Assembly: GCA_016795545.1 (NCBI GenBank)
Contig: JAEUGX010000096.1
Coordinates: 1 to 33,895 of the forward strand
Direction: 5' to 3'
DNA length: 33,895 nucleotides
From: Opitutaceae bacterium
Lineage (GTDB): Bacteria > Verrucomicrobiota > Verrucomicrobiia > Opitutales > Opitutaceae
The translations under genes were made by a program, and so were the position numbers. Below the pieces are notes generated by a model, which worked only from the letters and a program-made list of their open reading frames with translations, was not told the origin of the DNA and did not search any database. Positions 1 through 13,140 of the stretch are shown here, piece by piece (the first letter of the stretch is position 1; each line of letters starts with the position of its first letter).

Positions 1-2
1 AT

Positions 3-422
3 TTCCCGCCGTGCGCCGGCGCCCTGTTCCTGGACAACGGCCTGATGCAGCTCCCCGGCCGGGAACCGCGCCGCGCGGCGCTGCGCGGGCTGCTCGGGCG
101 GTGCCGCCCAGGCGCGCCGCTGCTCTTCACCACGCACGACCGCGACGATCCGAAGGAGGCCGCGGAATGGGCCCGCGAGGCCGCGCGCTGGGCCCGGGGC
201 GAGCAGAATCCGCGGCTGCTGGAGTTCGGCGACCGTTACTTCACCGACGACAACGGCAACACGTTCATGCACCTGCCCGACCGGGCGGAGGTGCTCGCCG
301 ACCTCGCGGCCACCGGCTGGGCGCACGTCGAGGACGCCATGCGCGACGAGCTCGCCCGCGAGACGCCGAAGGTCCGGAACTTCTCCGACAACTGCCGCTT
401 CTGGGCCGCCCGCCGCGCCTAG
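3..422 (+). CDS. SAM-dependent methyltransferase, C-terminal part
   Basis: The reading frame is open from the window edge, so the N-terminus with the SAM-binding glycine loop lies outside. The visible 139 residues begin in the late Rossmann part (FLDNGLMQLPGRE), followed by the helix and strand that contain RPGAPLLFTTHDRDDP. This matches the class I methyltransferase pattern in which a post-motif 'LxPGGxLLF' strand follows the fourth strand. The C-terminal segment has an aromatic, acidic lid region (FGDRYFTDDNGNTFMHLPDR) and ends in FWAARRA. The methyl acceptor cannot be told from this fragment. The gene runs toward the convergent GNAT gene, and a strong GC hairpin lies between them. An internal ATG at 45 is not the real start because the protein fold is already under way there. 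Confidence 0.72.
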   Translation, partial: FPPCAGALFLDNGLMQLPGREPRRAALRGLLGRCRPGAPLLFTTHDRDDPKEAAEWAREAARWARGEQNPRLLEFGDRYFTDDNGNTFMHLPDRAEVLADLAATGWAHVEDAMRDELARETPKVRNFSDNCRFWAARRA

Positions 423-428
423 GCGTGG

Positions 429-449
429 CCCGCCCCGGGCCGGGGCGGG
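429..449. terminator. GC-rich hairpin between convergent genes
   Basis: Positions 429-438 and 440-449 are perfect 10-base inverted repeats around a single central G, directly after the methyltransferase stop (422) and before the end of the convergent acetyltransferase (461). There is no T-run on either side, so it is not a textbook intrinsic terminator. Its position in the only 38-base gap between converging genes suggests a bidirectional transcription end. Confidence 0.5.
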
Positions 450-460
450 ATCCCCCGCCC

Positions 461-1063
461 TCATCCCGCGGCCAGCATCCCTTCCAGCCGGACCCGGACT
501 CCGGGCCATTCCGCGGCGGTGATGCTGTACATGGCGGTGTTGCGCACGAAGCCGTCAAAGCGGGTCTGGTACTTGCGCAGGATGCCCTCGAAGGTGGCCC
601 CCAGCCGCGCGATCGCCGCCCGCGAGCGCGCGTTGCGCTCGTCGGTCTTGAGCTGGACACGCTCGGCGCCGAGGGCCTCGAAGGCGTGCCGCAGCTGCAG
701 GTACTTGGCCTCGGTGTTGACGGCGGTGCGCTGCGCCTCGGGTGCCAGCCAGGTGTGCCCGATCTCCAGCCCGCGGCTGCCGCGGCGGATGTCGAGGTAG
801 CGGGTCGAGCCCACCAGCCGGCCGTCGCTCCGCCGCACCGTCGCCCAGGCCACCTCGCGCCCGGCCGCCTGCTCCGCCAGGGCCGCCTCGATCCAGGCGG
901 CCGCGTCCGCCTCGCTGCCGAAAGGCGGGATGAGCATCCACTCCCAGATCCCGGGATCGCGCGCCGCCGCGTGGATCGCCGCGGCGTGACGCGCGGCCAG
1001 CGGCTCCAGCCGGACATGGCGGCCCTCGAGCACCAGCGGGCGGGGATCGAATGGCGGCGGCAT
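461..1063 (-). CDS. GNAT family N-acetyltransferase (RimJ/RimL-like)
   Basis: This 200-residue protein has the single-domain Acetyltransf_3 layout seen in RimJ/RimL-type enzymes, which move an acetyl group from acetyl-CoA to an amine on a protein terminus or small molecule. The N-terminal strand (LVLEGRHVRLEPLAARHAAAI) is typical. The central strands are WATVRRSDGRLVGSTRYLDI and GLEIGHTWLAPEAQRTAVNTEAK, where the pyrophosphate loop sits near QRTAVN. Then comes the characteristic RVQLKTDERNARSRAAIARLGATFEGILR. Family length is 170-210 residues, so the gene is complete. A GGGGGGAG stretch about 10 bases before the ATG may serve for ribosome binding, which is unusual in this window. It is divergent from the HemX-like gene and convergent with the methyltransferase. 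The substrate is unknown. Confidence 0.85.
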   Translation of the reverse strand: MPPPFDPRPLVLEGRHVRLEPLAARHAAAIHAAARDPGIWEWMLIPPFGSEADAAAWIEAALAEQAAGREVAWATVRRSDGRLVGSTRYLDIRRGSRGLEIGHTWLAPEAQRTAVNTEAKYLQLRHAFEALGAERVQLKTDERNARSRAAIARLGATFEGILRKYQTRFDGFVRNTAMYSITAAEWPGVRVRLEGMLAAG

Positions 1064-1191
1064 GGCGGCAATCTCCCCCCTCGCCGCCTCCGCTCCAAGC
1101 TGAAATCAGGCGGCGACCGGCACAGTGGCCCTGCCGCCTTATAACCTGCTGTCGTACTTGCGCCGCCCCGGCGTACCGTCATCCTGCGGGC

Positions 1192-2037
1192 ATGTCCTCG
1201 CTGCTCACCGACCGCGTCCTGCTGTGGTTCGGGGCCGTGCTGTACCTGGCCGGCTTCGTCACCGGCCTGGTCGCCCTCACGCGGCGCCAGTCGGCCGGAG
1301 GCCTCCGCACGATCCTGAACCTCCTGCTCGTCGGCGGCTGGGGCTTCCAGATGGCCGGGCTCTACGTGCGCGGCCTGGCGGTCGGCGGCTGCCCGCTCGG
1401 CAACAAGTTCGAGATCGTCCAGTTCGTCGCCTGGTCGGTGATGGTGCTTTATTTCTTCGTCGGGACCACCTTTCGCGGCAGCCTGCTGGGGCTCTTCACC
1501 GCCGGCTACGCGGCGCTGCTGGCGCTGGTGTCGCTGCTCCTGCCCGCCTGGGACCTCGACCGCGGCACCAAGATCTTCGGCCAGAACCCCTGGATCGAGC
1601 TGCACGCCGCCCTGGCGGTGTTCAGCTACGGCGTCTTCGGCCTGCTGGCCCTGACCGCCGTCATGCACCTGCTGCAGAACTGGAGCCTGAAGCACAAGCG
1701 CCTCAACGGCCTGTTCTGGTTCCTGCCCTCCGTGGTGCAGCTGGACCAGATCAACCACCGCCTGCTGGCGTTCGGAGTGCTGCTGCTGACGTTCTCGCTG
1801 GGCGTCGGCGCCGCCTGGTGGGTGCGCGACACCGCCTCCGTCGACCTGCCCAAGCTGGTCGTGACGGTCGGCGTGTGGTTCGCCTACCTCGTCGTCCTCG
1901 TGCTGCGGTGGCGGGCGTGGCTGGTCTCCGTGCGCTTCGCCTGGGTCTGCCTGGTCATGTTCGCGGTGGCCCTGCTGTCCCTGGGACCCGTGAATTCCAG
2001 CCGCCATCACCCGGTGGTCCTGACCCCCGAGCGCTGA
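1192..2037 (+). CDS. HemX/CcsA-like cytochrome c assembly membrane protein
   Basis: This 281-residue protein is almost entirely hydrophobic, with about eight membrane segments, and fits the CytochromC_asm family. The conserved family region GWGFQMAGLYVRGLAVGGCPLGNKFEIVQFVAW is split across TM2 and TM3. A later segment with IELHAALAVFSYGVFG supplies a membrane histidine. The tryptophan-rich heme-handling loop of true CcsA (WGxxWxWD) is degenerate here (AAWWVRD). That and the 3-base spacing to hemA point to the HemX type, which accompanies hemA in many bacteria and in Bacillus affects HemA level. A longer reading frame opens at 1051, but the ATG at 1192 begins just before TM1 and matches family length, so I chose it. 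A role in heme or cytochrome c maturation is inferred. Confidence 0.82.
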   Translation: MSSLLTDRVLLWFGAVLYLAGFVTGLVALTRRQSAGGLRTILNLLLVGGWGFQMAGLYVRGLAVGGCPLGNKFEIVQFVAWSVMVLYFFVGTTFRGSLLGLFTAGYAALLALVSLLLPAWDLDRGTKIFGQNPWIELHAALAVFSYGVFGLLALTAVMHLLQNWSLKHKRLNGLFWFLPSVVQLDQINHRLLAFGVLLLTFSLGVGAAWWVRDTASVDLPKLVVTVGVWFAYLVVLVLRWRAWLVSVRFAWVCLVMFAVALLSLGPVNSSRHHPVVLTPER

Positions 2038-2040
2038 ACG

Positions 2041-3090
2041 ATGGAGAACGTCCCCCCCGTGCTCTTCCTCCTCGGTGCGAGCCACCACACGGCTCCCCTC
2101 GCCGTCCGCGAGAAGCTCGCCCTCGACGACACCCGGGCCGCGGCGCTCGCCGAGCGGCTGCAGCGGACGCCGGGCGTGCGCGAGTTCGCGCTGCTCAACA
2201 CCTGCAACCGCATGGAGATCTACGGCGTGGCCGAGGACCCGGTCGCCATCGCCGCGCTGCGGGAGGCCCTGTGCGCCACGACGGGTTGTCCGCCCGCCGA
2301 GTTCGACGCGGCCGGCTTCCTCCGGCAGAACCACGAGACGGTCTCCCACCTCTTCGCGGTGGCGTCCGGGCTCGATTCGCAGATCGTGGGCGAGACGGAG
2401 ATCCTCGGCCAGGTGAAGGCCGCCTACGACGCCGCGCTGGCCCGCCAGTGGACGGGCCCGGTGCTCAACCGGGTTTTCCAGAAAACCTTCCAGGCGGCCA
2501 AGCACGTCCGCACGCACACCGGCATCGGCTCGGGCCAGATCAGCGTGGCCACCGTGGCCGTCGACCTCGCCGGCCGGATCTTCGGTGAACTCGCGTCCAG
2601 CCGCGTGCTCGTGGTCGGCGCCGGCGAGATCGGGCTGAAGACCGCGCAGGCTTTCCAAAGCCGGGGCGTGACCTCGATCACCGTCGCCAGCCGCACCCTC
2701 TCCAACGCCGAGGCCGCCGCCGCCCGCACCGGCGGCTGGGCCGCCAGCCTGGCGGAGCTGCCCGAGGCCGTCGTCGCCGCGGACATCGTCGCCAGCTCGA
2801 CCTCGTCCCCGGGCCACGTCCTCACCGCCCCGCTGGTGGCCGCCGCGATGAAGCGGCGCGCCGCCCGGCCGCTCTTCCTCATCGACCTCGCGCTGCCCCG
2901 CGACATCGACCCCGGCACCGCCGCGCTGCCGAACGTGTTCCTCTACAACCTGGACGACCTCGCCAAGATCGCCGAGGAGAACCTCGCGCTCCGCGAAGCC
3001 GAGGTCGCCAAGTGCCGCGCCATCCTCGCCGAACGCACCGCCGCCCTCTGGCCCCAGGTCGCGCATTCGCTTCAAGGGAAGAAGTTTTAA
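2041..3090 (+). CDS. hemA: Glutamyl-tRNA reductase (short form)
   Basis: This enzyme reduces glutamyl-tRNA(Glu) to glutamate-1-semialdehyde with NADPH, the first step of C5-pathway heme synthesis. The N-terminal catalytic domain has GASHHTAPLAVREK (about 12-25), LLNTCNRMEIYG with the nucleophilic cysteine at 55, and HLFAVASGLDSQIVGETEILGQVK (103-126). The NADPH domain has VLVVGAGEIGLKTA (189-202), ASRTLSNAE and the ASSTSSPGHVL loop. RPLFLIDLALPRDIDP then leads into NVFLYNLDDL (298-306). The protein ends at 349 residues, whereas most bacterial forms have 410-460. The missing part corresponds to the C-terminal helical dimerisation domain. The start follows the HemX-like stop by 3 bases, so the two are surely cotranscribed. 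No Shine-Dalgarno is visible. hemC is not adjacent. Confidence 0.95.
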   Translation: MENVPPVLFLLGASHHTAPLAVREKLALDDTRAAALAERLQRTPGVREFALLNTCNRMEIYGVAEDPVAIAALREALCATTGCPPAEFDAAGFLRQNHETVSHLFAVASGLDSQIVGETEILGQVKAAYDAALARQWTGPVLNRVFQKTFQAAKHVRTHTGIGSGQISVATVAVDLAGRIFGELASSRVLVVGAGEIGLKTAQAFQSRGVTSITVASRTLSNAEAAAARTGGWAASLAELPEAVVAADIVASSTSSPGHVLTAPLVAAAMKRRAARPLFLIDLALPRDIDPGTAALPNVFLYNLDDLAKIAEENLALREAEVAKCRAILAERTAALWPQVAHSLQGKKF

Positions 3091-3147
3091 GGCGTCAGGC
3101 TGAGCCCGACTCCGCACCCCCGTCCGCCCCCTGATTCTCCCCTCCCC

Positions 3148-5796
<2,649 letters not shown>

Positions 5797-5837
5797 CGCC
5801 CGCAATTCCGGCGGGGCCGTCCCTTCAAGGCGATTCT

Positions 5838-5843
5838 ATTTTA
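5838..5843 (-). promoter_or_regulatory. Possible -10 element for the downstream kinase
   Basis: On the minus strand the hexamer TAAAAT stands about 40 bases before the chosen kinase start, in otherwise GC-rich DNA. It matches the sigma-70 -10 consensus at five of six positions. No good -35 is visible at 16-18 bases upstream, so the call is tentative. Confidence 0.3.
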
Positions 5844-5902
5844 AGGCGCCCGCGGCACGATACGTCTTCAGCCGGACTCAGGCAGCCGAAGGAGTTGGTC
5901 AC

Positions 5903-5943
5903 CGCGGGCCCGCGAAAAGGCGCGGCGGGAACGAATGGAGGAG
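5903..5943 (-). repeat. Dispersed TTCGCG-type repeat, copy B
   Basis: Read on the minus strand this has CTCCTCCATTCGTTCCC followed by a GCGCCTTTTCGCGGGCCC stretch, which matches copy A at 3151-3180 with few differences and in opposite orientation. It includes the perfect palindrome CGCGGGCCCGCG at 5903-5914. Its outer end (5932-5943) is also one arm of an inverted repeat with 6025-6036. Confidence 0.6.
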
Positions 5944-6024
5944 AGGCACCCGAGAGGGGAAACCAGGAAGGTCGGAAGAACGTCGGTCAGGCTCAGCTCC
6001 CTCCTCTCTCGACTCATTCTCTCG

Positions 6025-6036
6025 CTCCTCCATTCG
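6025..6036 (+). repeat. Inverted-repeat partner of copy B end
   Basis: CTCCTCCATTCG is the exact reverse complement of bases 5932-5943, 81 bases away. The two arms bracket a segment rich in CTC and GGAA words. The arrangement could mark a small mobile or REP-like unit between the kinase genes. Confidence 0.4.
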
Positions 6037-6154
6037 ACCCTTGGGCGCGATTAGCGGGCCCACCTCAACCAAACTCGTCCGGAATGCGAGGCGTCGAGCC
6101 GCAGGCGTCCGCCTCCGCTGGGGATTACCCTTGCCCACCCTCCGCCAAACCGGC

Positions 6155-9988
<3,834 letters not shown>

Positions 9989-10006
9989 GGTGCGTGGAAG
10001 AGGCGC

Positions 10007-11221
10007 TCAGGCGCCGAGCTGGCGGGCCAGCCAGCCGGCCGCCGTGCCGGTGGCGGGCTGCGCGAGGAGGCCGCGGAGCCGGGCCAGCTGGTCCCGGGTG
10101 CGCTGCCGGCGGGCCGGATCGCCGCGGCATTCGCGCAGCTGCGCCGCCAGCGCGGCCGGGGTGGCCGCGCCCTGGATGAACTCGGGGTACATCGGCTCGC
10201 GCAGGAGCAGGTTGGCGATGCCGATGAACTCGACCTGCACCAGCCAGCGGGCGAACAGGTACGTGAGGGGGTTGGTCCGGTAGACGATGGCGCCAGGGAT
10301 GCCGGCCAGCGCGCAATGCAGCGACATGGTGCCCGAGCTGGTCAGCACGGCCGATGCGGCCGTGCAGCCGCGGTTCTCGCGCAGCTCCACCCGCCCGGCG
10401 AGGGCCGGCCAACGCGCCAGCACGCCGCGGGCGACCGCCGCCACCTCGTTGCTCGGAAATAACACCACGGCCCTTACATCGGCATTTTCCGCGAAATATT
10501 CTGTAAATCCCCCCAGCAAAAGCGGCAGGATCCGCTCCACCGCCTGCACGCGGCTGCCCGGCAGCAGCAGCACGGGCCCCTGCGGGTCATGCCGCACGGG
10601 GGGCGCGTAGTCCGGCGCGAGGAAGGGATGGCCGACAAACTCGACCGGCAGCGCCGTGTCCGCATAACACGCGGGCTCGAACGGGAAGATGACCGCCAGG
10701 GCGTCGAGATCGCGCGCCATGGTGAACCGACGCCGGGCCTTCCAGGCCCAGATCTGCGGCGAGATGTAGTAGAGCAGCCGGACCGGGCCGCCGGCGCGGG
10801 CGGCGAGGCCCGCCTCCCGCAGCCGCGCGGCCAGGCGCAGGTTGAAGCCGGGATAGTCCACGAAGCAGACGGCGCGGGGACGGTGCCGCTCCACCCAGCG
10901 CGCCGTGGCCTCGAACAGCGACTTGAAGAAAGAGTAGTGCCGCAGCACCTCGACGAAGCCGACCACCGACGTGGCCGTCAGGTCGTGCAGGAGCTGCGCC
11001 CCCGCCGCGGCCAGCCCGGGCCCGCCGAGCGCGCAGACCGCCAGCTCCGGATGCGTCGCCCGCAGCTCGCGCACCACGCGCGCCGCATGCTCGTCGCCGG
11101 AGTGCTCGCCGGCGACCACCAGCACGTCCACCCGGCCCCCGGCGGGAGCCGGCAGCTCGGTCACCCGCGCTGGGCGCCAGGGCCCGACCGTGGCCGGGGC
11201 GGAAGGTTCACCCGCAGTCAT
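10007..11221 (-). CDS. lpxB: Lipid-A-disaccharide synthase
   Basis: A membrane-associated GT-B glycosyltransferase that joins 2,3-diacylglucosamine-1-phosphate (lipid X) and its UDP form to make the lipid A disaccharide. Visible family motifs are VVAGEHSGDEHAARVV near the N-terminus, DYPGFNLRLA, YYISPQIWAWKARRR, VEFVGHPF, LLLPGSR, TSSGTMSLHCALAGIPGAIVYR and a C-terminal IGIANLLL. The 404 residues are a little longer than the usual 380-390 because of about 25 extra N-terminal residues. I start at the ATG at 11221, which has GGGGAGG three bases upstream, the best Shine-Dalgarno of the window; a TTG further up (11269) is less likely. It follows a Gfo/Idh gene by 90 bases and precedes the large kinase by 18. 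Confidence 0.95.
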   Translation of the reverse strand: MTAGEPSAPATVGPWRPARVTELPAPAGGRVDVLVVAGEHSGDEHAARVVRELRATHPELAVCALGGPGLAAAGAQLLHDLTATSVVGFVEVLRHYSFFKSLFEATARWVERHRPRAVCFVDYPGFNLRLAARLREAGLAARAGGPVRLLYYISPQIWAWKARRRFTMARDLDALAVIFPFEPACYADTALPVEFVGHPFLAPDYAPPVRHDPQGPVLLLPGSRVQAVERILPLLLGGFTEYFAENADVRAVVLFPSNEVAAVARGVLARWPALAGRVELRENRGCTAASAVLTSSGTMSLHCALAGIPGAIVYRTNPLTYLFARWLVQVEFIGIANLLLREPMYPEFIQGAATPAALAAQLRECRGDPARRQRTRDQLARLRGLLAQPATGTAAGWLARQLGA

Positions 11222-11311
11222 GCGCCTCCCCGGGATTGAGCCGGCCCGCCGGCCGCGGCTCGGCCGCAAGCCAATCGGAGCGCGATCGTCCGCCTGTCAT
11301 CGTCCGGTCCC

Positions 11312-12301
11312 TCAAGTCCGGCTCCCCGCCCGGCGGATCTGGTCGGTGACGGTGATGGCCACCTCGAGCGCCGACTTGCCCAGGGCCCCGCCGACCTTGG
11401 GTTGCCGGGCCCCGCGGACGCTCTCGATAAAATGCGCCAGCTCGATGGCCAGCGGCTCGCCTTTCTCGATCGGAATGTCGTGCACCGGGATCGAGCTGGC
11501 GTCGCCCGCCTTGGCCAGCCCGACCTTCAGCTTGAGGCCGTAGGCGATGATGTCGCTCTTCTTCACCAGATGCCCCTTCTGGTTCATGAAGTCCAGGGAG
11601 AGGTAGGCGTTGTCCTGGAACACGCGGATCTCGCGGTTCTTCTTCAGGCTCATGCGGGAGGCGCTCAGGTTGGCCACGCAGCCGTTCTCGAACTCGATGC
11701 GCGCGTTGGCGATGTCCTCGGTCTTGGAAAGCACGCAGATGCCGACGCTGTCGATCTTGCGGATCGGCGACTTCACGAGCGCGAGCACGATGCCGATGTC
11801 GTGGATCATGAGATCGAGCACGACGCCGACCTCGGTGCCGCGGGTCTGGTACGGGGCGAGGCGCTCGGTCGTGATGTACTGGGGCCTGCCCGTGTGCTTC
11901 TCCAGGTAGCTCATCACGGGATTGAAGTGCTCGACGTGCCCCACCTGCACGAGGCACCTCCGGCGCTGGGCGGCGGCCAGGACCTGTTCCGCCTCCTCGA
12001 GGCTGGCGCAAAGCGGCTTTTCGATCAGCAGGTGGCACCCCCGCTCGAGAAGCGGCAGCGCCACCTCGGCGTGGCGGTCGGTGGGCACGACGACGCTCAC
12101 GGCCTCGCAGGCCTCGCCCAGCTGCGCGAGGGTGTCGAACCGCCGGCAGCCGTGCTGGGCGCAGATCTCGGCCGCGCGGGCATCGTTCGTCTCGAAGATC
12201 CCCGTCAGCTCCGCCCCCGCCAGCGACGCATAGATGCGCGCATGATGCTGTCCCAGCGAGCCGACGCCGGCCACCCCGCACTTGATCCGGGAATTAGACA
12301 T
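11312..12301 (-). CDS. Gfo/Idh/MocA oxidoreductase next to lpxB (GnnA-like candidate)
   Basis: A 329-residue NAD(P)-dependent sugar oxidoreductase. The Rossmann domain has GVAGVGSLGQHHARIY (9-24) and the EKP motif (94-96) in HLLIEKPLCAS. VGHVEHFNPV (120-129) and DLMIHDI with H167 follow in the substrate domain. The 'GHxExFNP' version is typical of the group found beside lipid A genes. In Acidithiobacillus and Leptospira, GnnA of this family oxidises the 3-hydroxyl of UDP-GlcNAc, GnnB transaminates it, and both genes lie between lpxA and lpxB. Here the gene directly precedes lpxB, so a GnnA-like role is a reasonable inference. No GnnB aminotransferase is in the window, so the activity is not settled. 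Confidence 0.85.
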   Translation of the reverse strand: MSNSRIKCGVAGVGSLGQHHARIYASLAGAELTGIFETNDARAAEICAQHGCRRFDTLAQLGEACEAVSVVVPTDRHAEVALPLLERGCHLLIEKPLCASLEEAEQVLAAAQRRRCLVQVGHVEHFNPVMSYLEKHTGRPQYITTERLAPYQTRGTEVGVVLDLMIHDIGIVLALVKSPIRKIDSVGICVLSKTEDIANARIEFENGCVANLSASRMSLKKNREIRVFQDNAYLSLDFMNQKGHLVKKSDIIAYGLKLKVGLAKAGDASSIPVHDIPIEKGEPLAIELAHFIESVRGARQPKVGGALGKSALEVAITVTDQIRRAGSRT

Positions 12302-12307
12302 GGCCCG

Positions 12308-12313
12308 ACCCTA
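12308..12313 (-). promoter_or_regulatory. Possible -10 element giving a leaderless transcript
   Basis: On the minus strand TGCTAGGGT, an extended -10 type (TGnTAnnnT), ends six bases before the Gfo/Idh ATG. If used, transcription would begin at about the start codon. TTGTAA lies 22 bases further up, too far for a normal -35. Confidence 0.3.
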
Positions 12314-12372
12314 GCACTCGAGGGACCGGCGGCCATTACAAAAGCGCGGCGACCCCTCCGCCGATTTTATTG

Positions 12373-12385
12373 GCGGGCCCACCTC
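12373..12385 (+). repeat. 13-mer shared with 6054-6066
   Basis: GCGGGCCCACCTC occurs here and at 6054-6066, both in intergenic DNA and in the same orientation. Both follow a GATT or TTAT run. It forms a near-palindrome around GGGCCC. It may be a fragment of a dispersed repeat or a binding site. The surrounding gap of 143 bases (12302-12444) shows no gene. Confidence 0.4.
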
Positions 12386-12444
12386 GGCGTTTCCCACGGA
12401 GCACGCCCGCTCTCCTGAATTCCCCGTTCTCTCCGTACGCCGGC

Positions 12445-13140
12445 TCAGGATTGCTCCGTCATGCGCCCTTCGTGCAGCACGCCCTGGCGCCGCGTCCGGC
12501 CCGCGTGCGCCGGATGGTGCGTCACGAGCACGAGGGCGGCCTTTTCCTCGGCGCAGACCTCGAGCAGGAGGCTGACCACTTCGTCGCCGGTGCGCTCGTC
12601 GAGATTGCCGGTCGGCTCGTCGGCCAGGATGACGGCCGGGTGGTTCATCAGGGCGCGGGCGACGGCGACCCGCTGGCGCTCGCCGCCGGAGAGGTGCGCC
12701 GGCAGGTGGTGGCCGCGCGCGGCCAGCCCGACCCGGGCCAGCAGGGCGTCGGCCCGGGCGCGCTCGGCGGCACCGGCGCGGCCGGCGACGCGGGCGCCCA
12801 TGAGGACGTTGGCCCGCGCGTCGAGTTCGGGAATCAGGTAGTAGGACTGGAAAACCATGCCCAGGAACCGCCCGCGGCGGGCGGTCAGCTCGGCCAGCGA
12901 CAGCCGGTGGGCGGCCTCGCCGCCCCAGAACAGCTCGCCGCCGTCGGGCCGGTCGAGGCCGGCGAGCAGGTTGAGCAGGGTGCTCTTGCCGGACCCCGAC
13001 TCGCCGCGGATGCTCACGCTCTCGCCGGCGTGCACCGCGAGGTCGACGCCCCGCAGGACCTCGAGCACCCGGTCGCCGCTGGGGTAGGTCTTGCGCAGGG
13101 CGCGGGCCTGGAGCACGGGGGCGGACATGGGCGGGTTCAT
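12445..13140 (-). CDS. lolD: Lipoprotein-releasing ABC transporter ATPase
   Basis: The 231-residue ATPase powers release of outer-membrane lipoproteins from the inner membrane with a LolC/E-type permease. Walker A is GESGSGKST (46-54), the Q-loop follows in MVFQSYYLIPELDARANV, the signature is LSGGERQRV (150-158), Walker B is ILADEP (171-176) and the H-loop histidine is H208. Length and the 'TGNLDERTGDEV' D-loop region match LolD and the related MacB-type ATPases. The ATG overlaps the stop of the permease gene (ATGA, 13137-13140), a strong sign of coupled translation and a shared complex. An internal ATG at 13128 is a possible alternative start. It is the last gene of the lysS group. Confidence 0.9.
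   Translation of the reverse strand: MNPPMSAPVLQARALRKTYPSGDRVLEVLRGVDLAVHAGESVSIRGESGSGKSTLLNLLAGLDRPDGGELFWGGEAAHRLSLAELTARRGRFLGMVFQSYYLIPELDARANVLMGARVAGRAGAAERARADALLARVGLAARGHHLPAHLSGGERQRVAVARALMNHPAVILADEPTGNLDERTGDEVVSLLLEVCAEEKAALVLVTHHPAHAGRTRRQGVLHEGRMTEQS

Larger units (their letters stand above)
5797..6154. other. Intergenic region between the two histidine kinases
   Basis: No credible gene is seen in these 358 bases. They hold a -10-like TAAAAT for the downstream kinase, dispersed repeat copy B, and a perfect 12-base inverted repeat (5932-5943 with 6025-6036). A 13-mer, GCGGGCCCACCTC (6054-6066), recurs at 12373-12385. Open frames here have no family-like sequence and are the long stop-free frames expected at high GC. 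Confidence 0.6.

Noticed and set aside
265..3117. 950-residue minus-strand open frame across the GNAT, HemX-like and hemA genes
   Set aside because: It is antisense to clearly recognised genes, is full of Arg, Gly, Gln and His repeats, and has no family-like motif; long stop-free frames are expected at this GC content.
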